From Pagrus major (lineage: Eukaryota; Chordata; Actinopteri; Spariformes; Sparidae): a DNA stretch of 64,000 nucleotides. Within the stretch, counting starts at the first letter, position 1. Each line of letters starts with the position of its first letter. Where the stretch lies: NCBI RefSeq assembly GCF_040436345.1, contig NC_133234.1:12895446-12959445 (forward strand), given 5' to 3'. The position numbers were made by a program, and so were the translations under genes. A model generated the notes under the pieces. It saw only the letters and a list, made by a program, of their open reading frames with translations. It was not told where the DNA came from and ran no database searches. Positions 59,855 through 64,000 of the stretch are shown here, in pieces.

Positions 59855-62800
59855 TTATGAGGCCATGGCGTCCTGGAAGCCCCACGATTCTAGCAGTGAA
59901 ACCTGGAAGGTCTCAGCACACAGGGGCGGGTTGTCAAAGGTGGCGCACCTTCCAGTGCGCCCGTGGTTGAGCTCAGAGTCAATGTAGAGAGCGTTGCCTT
60001 CACCACCACCTGATCAGACACAAGAGCACACAGTTTTACTATACATTGTTCAGTCAAAATGTGGAATTAAATATGGTGAAGGGTTGACACTAAAATCCCA
60101 TATTTAATGTGTTTCCATGTTTTAGATGAATGTTGAAAAATTCACTATACCTGCCGTGTAATAGAATATCATCAATCTAAGAGACAAACACCACATACAA
60201 AGAGACCAGAATTTCCAAATACAGTAATAATCCACTCACCAATGATGATGGAGTCAAAGTTGCCAGCCATGAACATTGAAGTATTCTTGGAGTTGAGGTT
60301 GAAGTGGCGGGCGGACAGGAAGGGCGACAGGTCTCCAGCGGGCTTCTCCGGCTGCTGTAAGCTGTTGTTCTCTGCGTTTTGGCCCTCAGAGGAGGCTGTG
60401 TCCTCCTGGTCCTGAGTCTTGGTGGAGGATGCTAACTCAGGGTGGCGGATCACCACCCACTCATAGCGCTCCATCTCTGGCTTCAGCTGGCAAAGGAAAC
60501 AGGCATTCATCATCAGTTACAGAACCTAGTATTGCACATTCAACAGAGCAGTACTGCACATTTATTTACTTAAGAAGAAATACCTATTTTGTTGAATCAC
60601 AGCTATAGAGAAGGTGACAAAAAGATCATAATACAAACAGTTCCCCTGGTTCTTTATCAGGCAGTTCATGTGGTGACCTGATTACTGGGAAGGGAGTGGC
60701 ATTGTACTGTTATTTATCTCGAACATCCCATTTATACCTGGTCATTAAAATATGATCTGTAAGATTGCATTGTTTGTTATCTGGATAACGTGTCCAGATA
60801 CATATCCTGTTTTAATACCAGGTGTAATTGAGGTATAAGGCTCTTCTTTTAAGCCTCCTTACCTCTGATCTCTGGTCTCATATACAGTACTTACAATATC
60901 AAGTACTGTCATGTCGCTGTACCACATATTCAAAGTGAGCCTTAAAGAACTGGTTTCAAATTCTATGTTGTATGCTTGTTCTTGTATACTAGTCTCTCTT
61001 GAAAAATATATCATGATCTCCATGAGAATACCTGTCTATATAAACGATTAAATAAAACATAAAAAAAAAAAAAAACATTGGATAGACATCATCAGTCATT
61101 GCAGACTGTCTCCGTTTCTGTCAGGTGTCAGGTAAAGACCAGGACAGATACTACTGGATCAGGTTACAGGAGTTTCCGATCTGCATGTACGTAAGTCTTA
61201 GTGGGTGAGACGACTGTTTTCCAGTGTGTGGGCTCCCACAGCCAACAGCTGTGCATCAACACAAATAGCCAAGTAAATAATTTATACAGAAGGCATTAGA
61301 GAGCCAGGCTGGTTTGATATTTCTATTCCTAGCCAATTTGTTATGCTTGGCAGAAAAGCATGAGGTGTGGTTGTTTTTACGGAGGAAGACATGGTACTGT
61401 CAGAATGGTCAGTTGTGACCCACTAGGCAGGCTTTTCCAAATGAGAGCCAGACAGATGAACCAGGGCCAGTGACGCTGTAATCAAGAACATATAAAAGTA
61501 GAGTGGATGCTGCCCTCTGGTGGTTATAGGGGTGGTACTGCTTCAAATGAATGACAACAGAAGAAGACGAGATTTGTTTTTTTGCTTAGAGGAAGTAAGT
61601 CAAAACACTAAAACTGAACTCACCCTGAAGACAAAACACTCCCCTGTTCCGAAGAAGCTTAGTTTGTTTCCTCCTCTCTTCCGCTCCTCCCAATCTGTGG
61701 ACAGGAAGGCTCCGCATACCTGTGGCAAAACAAAAAAAAAGCTTCAGTAGGTTTATCTCTTCAAAAGAACACCTCAAAATGTATACTCATGGAAGATTTC
61801 TATTTGTAAGCTGCCAGTGTTCGGACTTTGATTCGATTATGGGTTAACAAAGGGATCAAACGCCAATTAAACGTGCAATTATCACCTCTGACACAGATTC
61901 AGAGTTCAGGATTGGTATAAAACTTGAGTCTATTTTTAAGTGGACAAAATTACTGTGAAGTTTTGTGTAGGTCAGTACATAACTGCCTGTAGCAGACACC
62001 ACGAGCAATAGCAAGTTTTCTACAAGCATGTTCCGCATTTTACTGATAAACAAAGAGTCTGAAACAAGAAGCGCTGCTTCGACTGCACTTGACCTCACTT
62101 TGTAGCCTGAATATCAAAGTAATTCTGCACTACAAAACAGAAAGTGTAGCTCATGTTAAACACTATATTTAGCAACCATATCAATCAAGTTAATAATAAT
62201 AATTTCATAATTTGACTTAAATGTCTTTCAAATCAAATGTTGCTTTATAAAAAAGCAGCATCTAAATTATGGTTATTTGGTTATTTAAAAATAAGAGGTT
62301 CAAATGGCTCTTACATTATGCACAATATTTCTTCAGACAGTGTTTAACCTTTAGAAGTATTTGTGTTTAATTTTGATTCTTTTCTGAGTGCGTTCTTCCT
62401 TTTAGACTTGTCATCTAGTCCATGTTTAAATGTCAGGGAAATTAATCATTATGAATTCCCCTAGTTATCACATCAGGATGATATTAAATCTTTGTAAGTG
62501 TTTTCAATCATATTAATAAGCATCCTCGTGAGACAGTTTGTTTTCTGTGTGTGCGTTTCTTACATCGCCATCTGTGGTCCGGATGAGGAGCAGAGTAGGT
62601 TCGTAGCCTTCACAATGTGAGTAGAATCTGGAGGAAAATGTGAAAGTTTAACTCATTCCAACACCCACTACTGAATCTAATATTAAACATATTTCACAGA
62701 TTATGTCATTACAACAAACATGTACTTTGGGTTGAGTTTGCATGCACAGTTAAAAGGTGTAATTTATAAGAGATGGCCAGGTAGCTTAAAAACTATAGGG

Positions 62801-64000
62801 GGCGGCATAACTGCTGTTCACTATACTTGTTGCTGTAGCTATATTTGGATGTTAGACTACCTGCTGTTAGCAAGTAGCTTAGTTAGACATGGAGCTAAGT
62901 GGTTCGATTGACTGACAGGAGTTTGCCTGCACCATGACCTCAGGTCACGTGGGAGTCACAGTGGGCAGCGAGGCACAGCCATCTCCCAGTGAACACAGCT
63001 GGACACCAGACTGAACTCTGAACCTCTAAAATCGACTTATGCCAGTATGAAGACAGGAGATACAGAACAGAGCTGATTTACAGCAGGATTATTTTCACAT
63101 CTCACCCCGTGGATTGAGTATTTATCTTGAACAAACCAAATGGTTTTCTTGGGTTTTATTTAGTTTATGTCAAGTTTAAATGAAGTGCGTCTTCTGCAAC
63201 ACAGTACATAGACATAACATCAACACGCCATATCTTACAAACCGCCCCTTTAAGTAAAGCACTGGTTAAATACAGCTAAGTGGCTTCTTAATTACTTCAT
63301 TAGAGACTAATTAGATCTGTTCCATACAGAAATAGAACCAACGAACAGGTGGGTGAAGGAAATGCTTGATCTAATGACTGCATGATAATAAAGGCAGGCC
63401 TCCTGGTTACTGCAGACAGAATATATATTTTTAACAGGTTACGGAAAAAAAACGCACAAAATAATAAATGTTGACTATATTTTTTTCTTTTTATCTTTTA
63501 TACTAGAAGCACAAAAGTAAAAGAAATGCCTATGTGCAAAGTTAAAATGTTTTTCTTCTTTTATCAAGTTGCATGTGTTCTGCCTAATATTAATGGACAC
63601 TAAAAAAATGTAAGAAACTTTATGACAGCAGTCCTCGCTAATTCTTTCTTATTTGCAGTTTTTGATCCAAGTATACATCCTTTTCTTGCCTTTCTTTGCT
63701 CTGGCATTTCTTTCCAGCCTTTTGGCCGTATCAAATTCAAAGACTCGATACTAAACAGGGCCTGAAATATTGACTGTGAGCAACAGCCAAAAGCTGGATC
63801 AATGTATTGAGGTAAGCACTGGACAGTGTACCTATTCAGGCTGCAACCGTGGGTAGCGGTGGTGAAGAGGAGTTGTGGTTGGCACAGAGCAAAACGCTCA
63901 GGGATCCACGACCAGATGTCTCGCATCTCCTTGGCACTGACGATCTCCGAGGAGAAGGTGTCAGGGTTAAGAGCCAGCTGCACATTTCGCCTGGAGACAA
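59855..64000 (-). CDS. tbc1d24: TBC1 domain family member 24, C-terminal TLDc part (gene continues past the right edge)
   Basis: TBC1D24 has an N-terminal TBC domain acting on ARF6/Rab traffic and a C-terminal TLDc domain tied to oxidative-stress resistance and V-ATPase binding; it acts at synaptic vesicles. Only the 3' exons are here (minus strand): 63832-64000 (open at the edge), 62564-62627, 61624-61719, 60240-60486, 59855-60009; phases agree. TLDc landmarks are [100 protein letters not shown] and [20 protein letters not shown]. The end is AMAS. A Glu/Gln-rich insert (about 30 residues, around [11 protein letters not shown]) interrupts the domain where the human protein has a Ser/Pro-rich one. 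The TBC domain and start lie outside the window. Confidence 0.95.
60487..61623 (-). other. tbc1d24: tbc1d24 intron, no gene seen
   Basis: 1.1 kb AT-rich intron between exons 60240-60486 and 61624-61719, with an A-run near 61061-61075. Nothing recognisable. Confidence 0.55.
62751..63256. mobile_element. Degraded inverted-repeat element in a tbc1d24 intron
   Basis: Left TTAAAAGGTGTAATTTATAAGA followed by GATGGCC, and right GCCATATCTTACAAACCGCC followed by CCTTTAA, are imperfect inverted ends. No coding capacity across about 500 bp. It is probably an old MITE, diverged from family A (shared AAAGGTG...TAAGA terminus). Confidence 0.55.

Overview
The window is vertebrate nuclear DNA, almost certainly from a ray-finned (teleost, probably percomorph) fish. 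The genes are split by GT-AG introns and their products match vertebrate families. The introns are short to medium, and non-coding DNA is full of CA/TA microsatellites and short inverted-repeat DNA transposons typical of fish. I saw no operon, CRISPR array, rRNA, tRNA or virus-derived element. Seven protein-coding genes can be rebuilt exon by exon; in every case the exon phases join without a frame break.

Layout. (1) ablim1-like actin-binding LIM protein, minus strand, 18 coding exons from 23071 down to 3465, with a 6.1 kb first intron. (2) An MFSD1-like lysosomal-type transporter, minus strand, 13 exons, 30113 to 25594. (3) eme2, plus strand, 8 exons, 31982-34577. (4) spsb3, minus strand, 6 exons, 38689 to 35716. 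(5) nubp2, plus strand, 7 exons, 42601-45495. (6) atp6v0c, minus strand, 3 exons, 54697 to 47270, with a 6.1 kb first intron. (7) The 3' part of tbc1d24, minus strand, 5 exons, from the window edge (64000) down to 59855.

The order and orientation eme2(+) spsb3(-) nubp2(+) is the same as on human 16p13.3. So is tbc1d24 lying directly upstream of atp6v0c in the same direction. Human ABLIM1 (10q25) and MFSD1 (3q25) lie on other chromosomes, so the left part of the window joins blocks that are separate in human. The genes are neighbours by ancestry and do not form one pathway: cytoskeleton (ablim1), lysosomal transport (mfsd1-like), structure-selective DNA cleavage (eme2), ubiquitin ligase adaptor (spsb3), cytosolic Fe-S assembly (nubp2), V-ATPase proton ring (atp6v0c) and vesicle trafficking (tbc1d24).

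The most interesting points are in gene structure: an 8-base microexon in ablim1; loss of the central coiled-coil region from the same gene; UG repeats in place of the pyrimidine tract at splice acceptors; a hexanucleotide microsatellite coding for a Ser-Pro run in spsb3; N-glycosylation sites in the MFSD1-like transporter; a 430-450 bp tandem duplication; and several families of inverted-repeat elements, one nearly a full palindrome. I found no credible new biological system.
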